A DNA stretch of 64,000 nucleotides from NCBI RefSeq assembly GCF_023806465.1, contig NZ_JAMSLS010000007.1, positions 62,001 to 126,000 on the forward strand, written 5' to 3'. The position numbers and the translations under genes are program-made. The stretch comes from Thermomicrobium sp. CFH 73360 (GTDB lineage Bacteria > Chloroflexota > Chloroflexia > Thermomicrobiales > Thermomicrobiaceae). The notes beneath the pieces are model-generated. The model was not told where the DNA came from and made no database searches. It was given only the letters and a program-made list of their open reading frames with translations. Below, piece by piece: positions 18,451 through 28,672 of this stretch (the stretch's first letter is position 1; every line of letters starts with the position of its first letter).

Positions 18451-19163
18451 GACAATCGACCTGTCAGAATCCGATCAAAAGGGCGGAGGGCTGGCGAGTT
18501 AATCACTGGGGGACCAGCAGGGTCTCATGGCGGTCCCCCTCTCCCTTCTACTCCGCGCCACGGAGCGACCATTCATGCAGGTGGCGTCACACGAAAGTCC
18601 ACTTGCCGTCCGAAAAAGGACGCGTGAGCTTGAAAGCAGATCCCGAGGACAGTGAACCCAACCGGGATCTGCAGGATCGACCTTGCCACGACGAACGCAA
18701 GCACGGGTTCGGGGGATGAGATGCAACACGAGGCAAGCCATTCCGAAGAGGAAGCCGATTGATCACGTCTGCTGCCTGCTTTGCAACGTCACACAACGAG
18801 CGGCACACCAGAGATCCTTGCCACATGCGCTTCTGCTGGAGATTTCAACGACAGCGCAACCGCCGAGGTCTTGCGGTCATTGGCGTGCTTTCTTCTCTTC
18901 AGGGTACACGTGTTGACGTTCTCGCGCCCCGTCGTTATCGCTCCGCGTCGGCTGATCTTCGTTCCGTCCACCGCTGCCCCACGGGAAGAGCGCCGCAACG
19001 TTCCCACATGTTCTCCTGGCCAAGAGAGGTTCCGCCACTGTGCGCCAGCGCCGTAAGCAGGTCCCCGCGAGCGACAACGACCGACCACCAAGAGTGAAAA
19101 GTGGCCCCCCCTTGTCAGAGTACCTCCAATGCGAACGGAGCCCACACACGGCACCCGCGCCGG
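18451..19163. other. Gene-free stretch with a GC hairpin near its start
   Basis: About 710 bases with no credible coding frame. The only structure noted is the hairpin at 18508-18539 just after the cupredoxin gene. Confidence 0.45.
18508..18539 (+). terminator. Possible terminator after the cupredoxin gene
   Basis: GGGGGACC (18508-18515) pairs perfectly with GGTCCCCC (18532-18539) around a 16-base loop. The following TCTCCCTTCT is pyrimidine-rich but not a real U-run, so termination efficiency is uncertain. Confidence 0.4.
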
Positions 19164-19532
19164 TCAATTCACCTGTCCACGCGCAAGCTGATAGAGCAGT
19201 GGATCATTGCGGAAGGCGTCAGACAGCACCTCAAGCCGGGCAATCTCTTCACCGACCCGGAGCTCTCGCCCGAGCACATCGGTCACCAGCACCTCGACAG
19301 CGGTGAAGACCTCGTTGGCAGTTGGAGATACGTCCGGTGGAAGGATTGCCATAATCCGCTCCAGCCGACCGGTCAAGCGCTCACGCAGCCGTTGGTGCTC
19401 AGCCACCGGCACTTCCATCTCGAGCAGGAGTTCGATCTCATAGAGCGCGCAGATGAGCGGCGTCAACCGCTCGAGCAGCGTCAGCGCCGCGGGGGAAAGG
19501 ACCGGTCCCAGCACGTCACGGTAGGTCGTCAT
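19164..19532 (-). CDS. Small all-helical hypothetical protein
   Basis: 122 residues from the ATG at 19532, which follows GGGGGAGGGACAG. The frame extends upstream to 19859, but that part is rich in Cys and Arg and looks non-coding. The sequence is Leu/Glu-rich with predicted long helices (LERLTPLICALYEIELLLEM, LRERLTGRLERIMAILP), and no cysteine cluster or signal peptide. I do not recognise the family. It lies 350 bases downstream of the helicase of the defence-type cluster on the same strand, so it could be an accessory member or unrelated. Confidence 0.6.
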   Translation of the reverse strand: MTTYRDVLGPVLSPAALTLLERLTPLICALYEIELLLEMEVPVAEHQRLRERLTGRLERIMAILPPDVSPTANEVFTAVEVLVTDVLGRELRVGEEIARLEVLSDAFRNDPLLYQLARGQVN

Positions 19533-19884
19533 AGACTGTCCCTCCCCCAGAATACGACTTGGTGACTGACATGCCGCGGTAGGGCAAGACGCCGTTCCCC
19601 TCCAAGAACGGTCGTCTGGGCGGGAGTACCGCTTGGCCAGCAACAGGACGCGTGATTCGCACGATGTGAACCGGTTTTCCACTCTGCCTGGCCAAGGTTG
19701 CCCCGACCCCACACCGCTCACGCGGCCGCAGCAACGCCGTCCGTCCGCTGTGAGCATGACATCAGTATCGCAGAGCTGACGAACCACCGTGTGGTCGTCC
19801 AACGCAGCAGCGCGTGTTCGGCGAGCACGCCGACACATGTCACGCGGTGCCTGAGCCAAAACTTAGGCATCACCCAGCCCCGTT
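19533..19884. other. Gene-free stretch between small hypothetical gene and helicase
   Basis: About 350 bases. No recognisable gene or signal apart from the ribosome site of the downstream small gene. Confidence 0.4.
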
Positions 19885-22800
19885 TCACCTCGCCACACGC
19901 CCCGCACCGCTGTCTGTCGAGGCCAGAGCGGTAAGTTGGCTCACGAGCTCCTGGGCAACCTGCGTCAGGTAACCAAGTCGCCCGTCTAGCTGCTCGCGTG
20001 ATCGTTGCCGGAGCGAGGGCACGAGCTCGCGAACGGCGCGTGCATCCTCTCCGTCGATCCGGACCAGCCGGAGGAGTGGCGCCCACGGATACCCTCGCTT
20101 CGCCAAGTCCTGAATCATTGCACCACGCCCAAGGGCCGACTCGATCGCCGCCGCCTCCCGCAGAACCGCACGCGCTTGGGCTTCCAGTGCACTTCGGTGC
20201 ACAGACCACAACTGCGCCTCGCGTGCCGCCTCACGCTCACGCTCAGCCGCACAGCGCGCAGCAAAGTCCTGTTCCGCCACGCGGACGGCAGTCTCTGTCC
20301 ACGCCCCTGAGGCCGTCACCGCCTCACGAAATTCGCGCAGTGACGTGATCGGCACCGCTCGGTCACCGTCCAGCCAGTAATAGCCAACCCGCCCCGTTTC
20401 GTCCGTCAGCCGCAGGAGATGCGGTGGGAGTTCGCCAAGAGCACGCTCCAAGAGTGTCTCGAGCACCTTAAGACCGTACGTGAGAAACCGCAACTCCTCT
20501 CGACGCTCCTCGTAGGTGCGACGGTCCAGCGTGACGGTCACCCGCCCCGCATCGTCGAAGACGCGGTACACCCGTTCCATCCGCGGGTGACGGCGGAAGA
20601 CATCGGCAACGGCTGGGAGTTCGAACAACGTTTGCTCAAGCTCAGAGAGCGTGACCGGTGGTGACCATCCTGTCACTTGGGAGGTTGCCGCGTCCGGTTC
20701 GAGCAATGTCCGCAGGAGGTCCTGCTCCTCGCGATGCGCGAGTTCCCGCTCGAGCTCCTCCAGGAGGTGCCTCAACTCCCGACGACGCTCGGCCTCCGGT
20801 GCGACCGCGAGCCGCCGAATGTCTTCGCTGACCCGTGTCAGGATCGGCTGCAGTTCGCCAACCACATTGCGGAACCAATCGATCCGCTCCCCCAAGCGCA
20901 GGTAGATCTCTGCTTCGACCGTATCGTCATAGAGCAGGTGCACGATCCGCACCACGGGATGGCGTTGACCGATCCGATCAAAGCGACCAATCCGCTGTTC
21001 GACCCGCATTGGATTCCAGGGCAAGTCGTAGTTCACCAGGACGCCACAGGTCTGCAGGTTCAGACCCTCGCTCGCCGCGTCGGTGCAGAGCAGTAGCCGC
21101 ACGCGTCGTCCCTCACGGAACAACCCCGCTAGCTCCGACCGACTGATTGGCTCCCACCTGCCGTCTCGCCAGACCTCGCCCCCACGACCGGAATAGCAAG
21201 CAACCTGACTTCCGTAGATCGGCACCAAGTGCTCACGGAGATCAAGAAGCGTATCGTAGTACTCCGTGAAGACGGCGACCGTCTCTGATTCGGCAAAGAG
21301 GCGCTCCAGCAACTGCCGCAGGTGCTGACGCTTGGAGTCACCGCGAAGATTTTGGAGATCTCCGAGGAAACTGCGCAGGTAACGGATCTCTTCCTCCGTC
21401 GCCCAGCGATCAATATCACTGAGCCGTTCCTGGAGATCACGGTCGAGTTCCTCGTCAGACACGTCTTCTTCCGTCAGACCAATATCGGTACTGCGCCTCT
21501 CCAGGAACGCCAACCGTCGCTCCAGACTGAGTCGCACCGCCGCGAAGCTCGAGGTGAGCCGACGCCGGTAGATCGTCATCACAAAGCCCAGTCCAGGCCG
21601 TTCAGCCTCGTACCGTGCGTAGAACTCCGTGACGTATTCCTCTATCCGGTCATACAGTGCACGCTCCGGATCAGTGAGCGTGACCCACTGCACCGCAGGA
21701 TCGCGTTCAGCGAGCGGTTCGCTGAGCAGCCCACTTTCGCGGTACCGGCGGAGCAATGACCGGGTGTGACGGAGCATCAGTCGGCGAACGGGTGTATACC
21801 GGCGCAACGCAAGCCGCAGTGCAGCCTTCGACTCGGCATCAAGTGTCCGCGGCGGGTCACTGGCTCCGTCCGTCGTCAACAGTCGCGCGATCTGCTTCCA
21901 ACGGGCCAACCCCAAACGTTCTCGCGTGCCTGCGACGAACTCATCATCGAGGCCACCACGTACCGCGAGCTCCTCGCGAGCGAGCTGAAGAAGGAATGTC
22001 CAGTCCGGCTCCTCCCCGTCGGTACGGCGGAATTGCTCGAAGTAGCGCACAAAGTCTTCAGGACTCGCCCCCCACCGACCCGGGAGGCCGAGGAGTGAGA
22101 GGAGTTCCCAGAGCTCGCTTGGGTGCAATTGCATCGGCGTGGCTGTGAGCAGCCAGAGCCCACGTGTCCGCATGCTCAGCTCGCGTAACAAAGACAGCAA
22201 GCGGTTCGGATGCCCATCGGCGTCCCGCCGTGCGTGGTGCGCCTCGTCGACCAGCACCAAGTCCCACGGCTGGGCCTGGAGAAGCTTCTCCGCCCAATCG
22301 CGTCGCTTGGCAAGGTGGCTCGAGAGCAACAGCAGCGGTTGCGTCTCCAGGAGCTCCGTCAGCTCAATAGGAAAACTGCCTCCCTCGGCGGACCAGAGCC
22401 TCCCCGCATCGTAGCGCGGAACAGCGAGTCCTGCCTTGTCCAGGAGCTCCTCCTGCCATTGCCGAACCAGTCCTCCCGGCACGAGCAACAAGACCCGCTG
22501 CACACGCCCGCCGAGCAGGAGCTCGCGTAAGGCCAGTGCTGCTTCAATCGTCTTCCCCAATCCCACCTCGTCGGCGAGCAGGAATCGCTCGGGATACTTC
22601 TCGACCAATCGCTCGACAACGCGTCGTTGGTGTGGCCACGGCACAACCGGCGCTGTGGCGAGTCCGACCCAACGGGCACCGACGACGCGCGGTAGGTCAA
22701 GCAAGAAGCGCGCAATCGCCCCATTGGCGTCGGGTCCTGCCTGGTAGATCGCAGATTCCTCGCGCACTTCCGGCACAGGCACTACGACCCGTTCCAGCGG

Positions 22801-23523
22801 GTCGTAGAGCGGGGGCTCATCAGTTCGGTACTGCAGCAGGTGCTGGCGCACGGCATCCGGCAAGGGAAGCGTCCGCCAGCGCTGTTCCTCCCCCTGCCAG
22901 AGTCGCTCGAACTGCTGCGCAATACCCTCAAGGTACCGACGGGACTCATCCCAGGAAAAGTAGACAGCGAGCGCTTCGTAATTCTGTACCCACCCCGCAG
23001 CAGTCTCGTTGACACTCCCTTCAAACGCAACTTGGTCACCGGTGGCGTCGGTAAACAGACCGTATTTCACGTGGAAGTACGGCGCCGCAGCCTCTGCTGC
23101 CAGTGGTTGTCCACGTGGCCCCAACGGTAACACGACACGGATCTCGAGTCGTTGCTCAGCCGCGAGCCACGCCAGGGCTGCGAGTCGCTCCCGCTCCAAG
23201 AGTTCCTCAACTGTGGCCAACCCCTGCAAGAGCCGCTGCTCGACGACCGCGCTGAGGGCCTCCCCGTAAAGAATTGCTTCTACATCTTCCGGGCTGAGCG
23301 CCGCGCCGACCAACAAGCGCATGCGACCGCCGTTGGCAACCAGCCGCGCTACTCCGGCGGCCGCCACGGCAAGCGCCGAACTGGAAAAGAATCCGGTCGC
23401 TCGGTCATAGCGCACACTCCGCTCAAGCGCCGGCAAGTAGAAGCGGTGGAGCCGATCATCACCCTCGCCATACCGAGGGGCGAAGGGATAACTGCGTAGG
23501 TCTGGAGCGCCCGCTACCTGCAT
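19885..23523 (-). CDS. PLD-nuclease/SNF2-type helicase fusion, defence-associated
   Basis: 1212 residues. The N-terminal phospholipase D-like domain (about 20-210) has HVK at 151-153 and GSVN at 169-172, an HKD-type nuclease half-site. A superfamily 2 helicase follows: LADEVGLGKTIEAAL (Walker A 321-325), VLVDEAHH (426-430), LLTATPMQ (459-465), then the C-terminal lobe with AVFTEYYDTLLDLR, LLCTDAASEGLNLQ and RVEQRIGRFDRIGQ. The last 300 residues are charged and helical. This architecture is that of DISARM DrmD-like and BREX-associated helicases. It probably remodels or degrades foreign DNA with the upstream methylase and ATPase. A 757-base gap separates it from the methylase. Confidence 0.9.
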   Translation of the reverse strand: MQVAGAPDLRSYPFAPRYGEGDDRLHRFYLPALERSVRYDRATGFFSSSALAVAAAGVARLVANGGRMRLLVGAALSPEDVEAILYGEALSAVVEQRLLQGLATVEELLERERLAALAWLAAEQRLEIRVVLPLGPRGQPLAAEAAAPYFHVKYGLFTDATGDQVAFEGSVNETAAGWVQNYEALAVYFSWDESRRYLEGIAQQFERLWQGEEQRWRTLPLPDAVRQHLLQYRTDEPPLYDPLERVVVPVPEVREESAIYQAGPDANGAIARFLLDLPRVVGARWVGLATAPVVPWPHQRRVVERLVEKYPERFLLADEVGLGKTIEAALALRELLLGGRVQRVLLLVPGGLVRQWQEELLDKAGLAVPRYDAGRLWSAEGGSFPIELTELLETQPLLLLSSHLAKRRDWAEKLLQAQPWDLVLVDEAHHARRDADGHPNRLLSLLRELSMRTRGLWLLTATPMQLHPSELWELLSLLGLPGRWGASPEDFVRYFEQFRRTDGEEPDWTFLLQLAREELAVRGGLDDEFVAGTRERLGLARWKQIARLLTTDGASDPPRTLDAESKAALRLALRRYTPVRRLMLRHTRSLLRRYRESGLLSEPLAERDPAVQWVTLTDPERALYDRIEEYVTEFYARYEAERPGLGFVMTIYRRRLTSSFAAVRLSLERRLAFLERRSTDIGLTEEDVSDEELDRDLQERLSDIDRWATEEEIRYLRSFLGDLQNLRGDSKRQHLRQLLERLFAESETVAVFTEYYDTLLDLREHLVPIYGSQVACYSGRGGEVWRDGRWEPISRSELAGLFREGRRVRLLLCTDAASEGLNLQTCGVLVNYDLPWNPMRVEQRIGRFDRIGQRHPVVRIVHLLYDDTVEAEIYLRLGERIDWFRNVVGELQPILTRVSEDIRRLAVAPEAERRRELRHLLEELERELAHREEQDLLRTLLEPDAATSQVTGWSPPVTLSELEQTLFELPAVADVFRRHPRMERVYRVFDDAGRVTVTLDRRTYEERREELRFLTYGLKVLETLLERALGELPPHLLRLTDETGRVGYYWLDGDRAVPITSLREFREAVTASGAWTETAVRVAEQDFAARCAAEREREAAREAQLWSVHRSALEAQARAVLREAAAIESALGRGAMIQDLAKRGYPWAPLLRLVRIDGEDARAVRELVPSLRQRSREQLDGRLGYLTQVAQELVSQLTALASTDSGAGRVAR

Positions 23524-24280
23524 GCCTGCCGCGCCTCTCCCTCACCGACAACACAGCAGAAGCGTCATCCGGCACCATCCCGGTGCGCTGAGTCCCCTCA
23601 CGGCGCAAGCGAGCGAACCCTCACGAGCGGGAAGTCCCGCATGGACCGCGGGGCGGAAGCCAGTGATCCAACCGTGCCCGTGACTCTTCCCCACCACGCT
23701 TCCAGGAGAGCGAGGGACGACCGAACATCCCGGCTCAGCCAGTCGCGCTGCCTTACCGCGCAGAGTGACCGCGAATACTTTGCCACGGCGCACGAGGTCT
23801 GCTCCACCCGTTCCAAAGGCTAGTCACGCCTGATGCCGTGGCGCCGACCCCCTGCACGCAGCAACCTGAGCCGCCATCCCCTGCTCAGCAACTCTCATCC
23901 GACACGAGCCACGCACCAACCTCCTGCAGCAGGTAACGGCCCCAAGGACGGGCGGACGCCGACATCGCGCTCGACGACTGCAATCCCGTCTGGGCAAACG
24001 ACTCGCCCTTGCCAGAATATCCCGTGCCGGAACCTTGACTGCGTCCATTCGTACCAGGGGCGAGCGGGTCGACCTCACGTCGCACTACCGCCCCGGCAGC
24101 GGTTGCGGAGCAGCCCGGAGGCCGAGCCGGAGCCGCCTCCCCGTTGGGGTGTACGCGCTGCCGCCGCGTGGACGAGCTGCTCCTGGCCCGACAGATCCAG
24201 TCCCTCCAGCGCTGTGTTCCCGATACCGGCGCATCATGAAAGCCTCGGCTGCCTCAGCCGCACTGACTCGGCCGAGGGAC
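23524..24280. other. Gene-free gap inside the defence-type cluster
   Basis: 757 bases between methylase stop and helicase start. Several short frames on both strands overlap one another and none resembles a known protein. A GC-rich inverted repeat (CCTCGGC ... GCCGAGG) lies around 24239-24277 just after the methylase stop, possibly a terminator without a U-run. It may hold a lost or unrecognised small gene. Confidence 0.4.
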
Positions 24281-27241
24281 TTACTCGGCGCTGTCCTCAT
24301 CGTCCTCCGCGTCTGCTCCATCCTCGCCCAGCACCAGCCGCGCCTGGCCATACACGTGCTTTTGTTCCGGCTCTTGCGGCGGTGCGATATCCGGGTAGCA
24401 GTAGGCGCGCAGGGCCTCCAGCCACTCCGCTTCGGGAAGTTGCAGACGACCGTCCCGGCCGCGCTGCCGCGGGATCGCCTCCAGCAGCGCGGCAACGTAG
24501 GCCCGGAAGGCATTGTCCCGCCGCAGCCCGACGCGCTCCAGGTAACGCTCCGCCGCCCCCACACCGTCCTCTTCAGTCAGGACAAGCGCCATGTGCAGTC
24601 CGTCCACAAGGCGTGTCGGCGTCCCGTCAACCGTCACCGCCTTGCGCTGCCACCGTTCCTTGGGGGTAAGGAGCTTGACTGCATCGTTGGCCCTCTGGGC
24701 CAGACGCGCGCCCGACAGAATCTCGCGCTCCAGCTCCACACCGGTGGCTAGCGCCAACTTGCGGGCCTCGTCGAATGGGAACTCCCGTGCCTTGAGCATC
24801 TCCCAGCTCATCAAGTACCAGTCGCTGATCGGATCAAACTGCATCCGCTGCCCATGCAGGAGCCGCTCACGGACCAGCCCAAGCACCTCTTCCCGCGCCG
24901 CATCGAGCGCCGCCTCGGCACGGAGCGGGATAGGTCGCCCCTGCGCGTCGGCCTGACTCGTCAACACGGGCCAGCGCGCCGAGATGACGCTGAGCGCCGT
25001 CCCATAGGTCGCCAGCACCAGATCGATTCCGTGCAACCCCCACGCTGCCAGCTCTTGGGCACGGGACCGGACCCGCTGCCGCAGGAGCGGCTTGATCTCG
25101 TCCCACCAGACAGCCCCTTCACCTGATGGGCGCTTGCGGCAACTCAGCAGGATCGTCGAACGCGCAGCGTTCTTCTTGGCCTGGTGCAAACTGTGCTCTG
25201 ACTCAGTGTGGACTGGCCAGGACGCAGTCACTTGGAAGCCCGCGTCGATCAGCGCCTGCGCCAGCGCGTCCCAGGCGTCGACTCTCTTGTGGGTGAACAT
25301 GACCGTCAGAACGCCGTCTGAGCGCAGGACGCGGGCACACTCTTGGAAGATGGCGGTCATTTTGCGCTCGTAGTCCCGCCGTGCCAAATCCTGTGCCTGG
25401 CCGCGCCGACCCAGTGCAGCGAACCGTGCCGGGTTGGCCACCGCCTCGCTATCCTTCTCGGTCAGCGGGGCAGAGAACCAGTCCGGGTAGAGGTGCCCCA
25501 CGGTGCGCTTGAGCCAGACATAGAAGAAATCAGAAAGCTCTGCGTACTGGACGTTGTCGTAGTAGGGCGGGTCGATGCAGACCAGGTGGACCGAGCCGTC
25601 CGGGAGATGGCGAAGATTCCGGGCATCGCCCTGGGTGATGCGCAGACGCTCGACCGGGGACTGACCCTGGCGCTGCCAGAGTGGCAGCCGGGCTGGCTGG
25701 GTCAGCTGGGCGATCCCACGGTAGGCATCGACCACCTGGTTGATCGCCCAGTCAAGCCCCTTACCCGCCGCCACCACCGCCATCTCGGCATAGCTCCACT
25801 TCATGCTGAAGTCATGGCGGTCAAAGGTATTGGCAATGGTACTGTGCCGCGAGTGCCAACACGACAATCGTGAGTTGTAGTTGGCCAGCTTATCCACCGC
25901 CAACGCCAAGTAGGTCAGGACGGCCCGGGCGCGGTCGGCCGGCAATGCGGCGAACAACTCCGACTCCAACGCCCGTAACGCCTCGACCGTCGTCCCGAGC
26001 GCGAGCAACTGTCGTGGGTTGAACAGATCCCGCCAGCGGGTCATGCCGTAGCGGAGCGGTTCAGCAGTCTTATTGCCGAGCGGGATCTCCTCATCCGGCA
26101 GCACGTCGCGGGCCAGCCAGATGGGAAGGCGGCGGGCCAGCTCGGCCTCGGCGGCCGCCGCCGCAGCAAGGTCAGCTTCAGTCGGCGGACGGAAGTCGAT
26201 ACCCCGCGCCGTCTTGACAACGACGGCATAGAGTTGCTGGCCCATGCGACCGGCCTGCGCCTCCCGCTTGATGTAGTCCCCGTCGACCACCTGCCCGGTC
26301 CAGGGAGAGACGGCGTCGCCGCGGCGGATGGTCCCCTGCTCCGCGACGCGGTCGGCCTCCGCACCGCGCACGATCTCGAAACGACACTCCGGCCAGTCAG
26401 GCTGGCAAAGGAGCCGCACCGCGACATGGGCACGGTTGTCTCGCTGGAGCCACCAGTTCGGGGAGAGAGGAATCGGCTTCCCGGTCTGGGGACAGGCGAC
26501 GGTACGGGCCCAGAGGTAGGCATGGACGAGACCGTTCGACTCGCGGGGGTAGATGACTTCGAGTGGTGGCTCCAACCGCCCGATAAGACGAGCGCTCCAC
26601 TGCAGAATCTCTTCGGCCAGAGTTTCACCAAAACGGGCTGGGTAATCAAGCGTAGCGCACAGGATAACAGCGGCAACCGGATTGAGCTCGTTCGCATGCA
26701 CCGTTAGCCCGATCCGCAATGATTCGAGGGGTATAGAGCCACCACCTGCTGTAGGGTCAAGCACCGTAACAAGGTCACTTTCCCAGTGATCTGCAAGCAA
26801 CTGCACCAGAGCAGCCAGCTCCTCTTCAAGCGGCGAGAACATGAACGCGCGCTTGTAACCGAATGCCCCGTACGCGAGCCGCTCACCGCGGGCGTCGGCC
26901 TCGGCAATCCTGGCGCGGGCAGCGACCGGATCGCCATGGATCCCCAAGAGCCAGCGGAACCAGCTGTGGTAGGCCTCGCGAGTGGGAAAGCGCTGCCGCA
27001 GCGGCTCTGGCCAATCCGGCCGCCAGGCTGGTAAGAGACTCGCCAGCACCGCCGCCCGACTGACCACCAACGGCCGCCGCGCCCACCAGACGTGGAGAAA
27101 ATAGAGGGGCGGCAAAGCACTGCTCGCCGACCGCTCGCGCTGCGCCTCGATGCCCAACTCCTGGATTGGCAGCCACTCCTCGATTAAGAGAGGCCCTGTC
27201 TGCACCCTCGTCGTCGCCCCTGCTTCCTCACCGTGCCTCAT
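24281..27241 (-). CDS. DUF1156 adenine-specific DNA methylase (COG1743 type)
   Basis: 986 residues. The N-terminal DUF1156 region has LIEEWLPIQELGIEAQRERS followed by HVWWARRPLVVSRA. The SAM-binding motif I equivalent is LDPTAGGGSIP (161-171), and the catalytic motif IV is DPPYYD (557-562) in a segment VCIDPPYYDNVQYAELSDFF, typical of N6-adenine methylases. CWHSRHSTIANTFDRHDFSMKW is also a family hallmark. It should methylate host DNA as self-marking, like PglX in BREX. The start overlaps the upstream gene's stop by 14 bases, so it is coupled to the tryptophan-rich protein. The protein ends in an acidic tail. Confidence 0.92.
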   Translation of the reverse strand: MRHGEEAGATTRVQTGPLLIEEWLPIQELGIEAQRERSASSALPPLYFLHVWWARRPLVVSRAAVLASLLPAWRPDWPEPLRQRFPTREAYHSWFRWLLGIHGDPVAARARIAEADARGERLAYGAFGYKRAFMFSPLEEELAALVQLLADHWESDLVTVLDPTAGGGSIPLESLRIGLTVHANELNPVAAVILCATLDYPARFGETLAEEILQWSARLIGRLEPPLEVIYPRESNGLVHAYLWARTVACPQTGKPIPLSPNWWLQRDNRAHVAVRLLCQPDWPECRFEIVRGAEADRVAEQGTIRRGDAVSPWTGQVVDGDYIKREAQAGRMGQQLYAVVVKTARGIDFRPPTEADLAAAAAAEAELARRLPIWLARDVLPDEEIPLGNKTAEPLRYGMTRWRDLFNPRQLLALGTTVEALRALESELFAALPADRARAVLTYLALAVDKLANYNSRLSCWHSRHSTIANTFDRHDFSMKWSYAEMAVVAAGKGLDWAINQVVDAYRGIAQLTQPARLPLWQRQGQSPVERLRITQGDARNLRHLPDGSVHLVCIDPPYYDNVQYAELSDFFYVWLKRTVGHLYPDWFSAPLTEKDSEAVANPARFAALGRRGQAQDLARRDYERKMTAIFQECARVLRSDGVLTVMFTHKRVDAWDALAQALIDAGFQVTASWPVHTESEHSLHQAKKNAARSTILLSCRKRPSGEGAVWWDEIKPLLRQRVRSRAQELAAWGLHGIDLVLATYGTALSVISARWPVLTSQADAQGRPIPLRAEAALDAAREEVLGLVRERLLHGQRMQFDPISDWYLMSWEMLKAREFPFDEARKLALATGVELEREILSGARLAQRANDAVKLLTPKERWQRKAVTVDGTPTRLVDGLHMALVLTEEDGVGAAERYLERVGLRRDNAFRAYVAALLEAIPRQRGRDGRLQLPEAEWLEALRAYCYPDIAPPQEPEQKHVYGQARLVLGEDGADAEDDEDSAE

Positions 27242-28112
27242 GGCGCGTCCCTTTCTTATCCTGACGCGGAAGCTCCTCTGCCGCTACTGCCCGGCAGCAC
27301 TCGGTGCGGCTGTGTCTTCCAGTTCCGCTGCGCTTCCCCGTGGCCACCGTGCCCGATGCGCGGGCTGCGCGCGGAGAGCCGCTCGCACCCGCCCGCGGTC
27401 GATACTGCACCACTGTTCCTCGATCATCGACCCAGGAGCGAGCAGCCAGGCCGCTATGGGGTTGCCCCCACCAGAGTGCCCAGCCCCCGATCGACGGCCG
27501 TGTCAGCCGATAAACACCATCACGGTAGCCAGCCCACCATAACCAGCGCGGTAAGGCCGCTGGCACGGCAACCGGCTCGTCCACGGCCAATTCCCCGACC
27601 AGTGGGATCTCCTCCGCACGGCCATCCTTCCTCTGCAGACGCGCCAGCGGCCCGTCCGGCCCCGGCACAACACTCAGAAAGACACCCTGCGCCTGCTGCC
27701 TACCCGTGAGCCGGATCGCACGTCTGGCTGCCTTCGCCAACGATGCCGAGTCGAGGACAGCAACCAGCGGGCCGGAGGCAAACAAGAGCTCTGCAGCCGC
27801 TTCTGGACAGGGTCGCACCGCGGCCCGCCACCAGAACGGGAGAGAGGGGGAAAGAACGCCGCCGAGCATCAGGCTCGCCGGGCGGCGACGCCTACCGAAA
27901 AGACGCGCGAGCAGTGGCGGTCGTACCCGCTCAAGGATGAACGCCATCCCCCACGGTCTGAGGTTCCGGAAGCACCCTTCCGGCCAGGGGCCGTCACCCG
28001 GCCACCACACCGCGAGATGACGCCGGCCCACCCAGACGCCATGCTCACCCCACGGAGACGGACCGGGTGCCACCAGCACGACATCGTTGCGCAGGAGCGG
28101 CAACTTGAGCAT
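27228..28112 (-). CDS. Tryptophan-rich protein of unknown function in the defence-type cluster
   Basis: 294 residues. I do not recognise a family. About 15 tryptophans are spread along the first 240 residues (HLAVWWPGDGPWP, RWLWWAGYRDGVYRL, GGWALWWGQP), and the last 50 residues are basic and low in complexity. There is no signal peptide or clear membrane helix. It starts 23 bases after the zinc-ribbon gene and its end overlaps the methylase start, so it is embedded in the operon and probably part of the system. A structural or nucleic-acid-binding role is possible but unsupported. Confidence 0.75.
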   Translation of the reverse strand: MLKLPLLRNDVVLVAPGPSPWGEHGVWVGRRHLAVWWPGDGPWPEGCFRNLRPWGMAFILERVRPPLLARLFGRRRRPASLMLGGVLSPSLPFWWRAAVRPCPEAAAELLFASGPLVAVLDSASLAKAARRAIRLTGRQQAQGVFLSVVPGPDGPLARLQRKDGRAEEIPLVGELAVDEPVAVPAALPRWLWWAGYRDGVYRLTRPSIGGWALWWGQPHSGLAARSWVDDRGTVVQYRPRAGASGSPRAARASGTVATGKRSGTGRHSRTECCRAVAAEELPRQDKKGTRHEAR

Positions 28113-28135
28113 CCGGCGCGCTCCCTTCGGTTCCT

Positions 28136-28660
28136 CTAAGGCCCCTCCTCGGTGTCCGGCGCGGTCGGATCGATCCCAGTTGACAACTGATCGCCACGGT
28201 CCGCAACCTGCGGCAGCTTCTTCTTTGCCGAGCCGTGCCCCCGGTGCTGTGTCAGCGGCTCCTCACAATGCCGCACCACAGTCCCATGCTCATCCTCGAT
28301 ATGCTCAAAGTACCAGTCGTTCTCCCGGTCAATGATCCGATGGATTCTGTGCCACTCCCCGGTCTTCTGGAAGCAACTCTCTCCAGATCGAACCTCACGA
28401 TACGGCTTGTCCCGGCCTGGCTTCCACTGCATCAGGACCACCCGCGCCTTCAGATCCAGCGTCACGCTGTCCGAGACAGAGATCTGCTGATGCCCCGAGC
28501 CGCACTCGGGACACGCACTGTGGGCTGGAGAAAGAGGCGCGCCGCAGTTCATGCATCGTATCGTTGGCTGAGGACCATCCTGAGAGGAGTGGTCTTGTGC
28601 ACTCATTGGCATCGAGCTCTCCGGAGAGTCCGTCCCTGAGTCCGCGTCCAACCCTCTCAC
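28136..28660 (-). CDS. Small zinc-ribbon protein in the defence-type cluster
   Basis: 174 residues. A zinc ribbon CMNCG ... CPECG (Cys36, 39, 50, 53) is followed by a conserved-looking core with GESCFQKTGEWHRIHRIIDR, DWYFEHIEDEHGTVVRHCEE and PLTQHRGHGSAKKK. I recall similar cores in short proteins from mobile or defence regions, but have no functional name for them. The C-terminal 25 residues are low in complexity. The start is uncertain because Met18 and Met20 are alternatives. It begins 12 bases after the preceding stop, consistent with one transcript. Confidence 0.75.
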   Translation of the reverse strand: MRGLDADSGTDSPESSMPMSAQDHSSQDGPQPTIRCMNCGAPLSPAHSACPECGSGHQQISVSDSVTLDLKARVVLMQWKPGRDKPYREVRSGESCFQKTGEWHRIHRIIDRENDWYFEHIEDEHGTVVRHCEEPLTQHRGHGSAKKKLPQVADRGDQLSTGIDPTAPDTEEGP

Positions 28661-28672
28661 GCTGCGCTGCTC

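Noticed and set aside
24085-24564. 159-codon minus-strand frame spanning the methylase end
   Set aside because: It is an out-of-frame shadow of the methylase C-terminus, rich in Arg and Cys.
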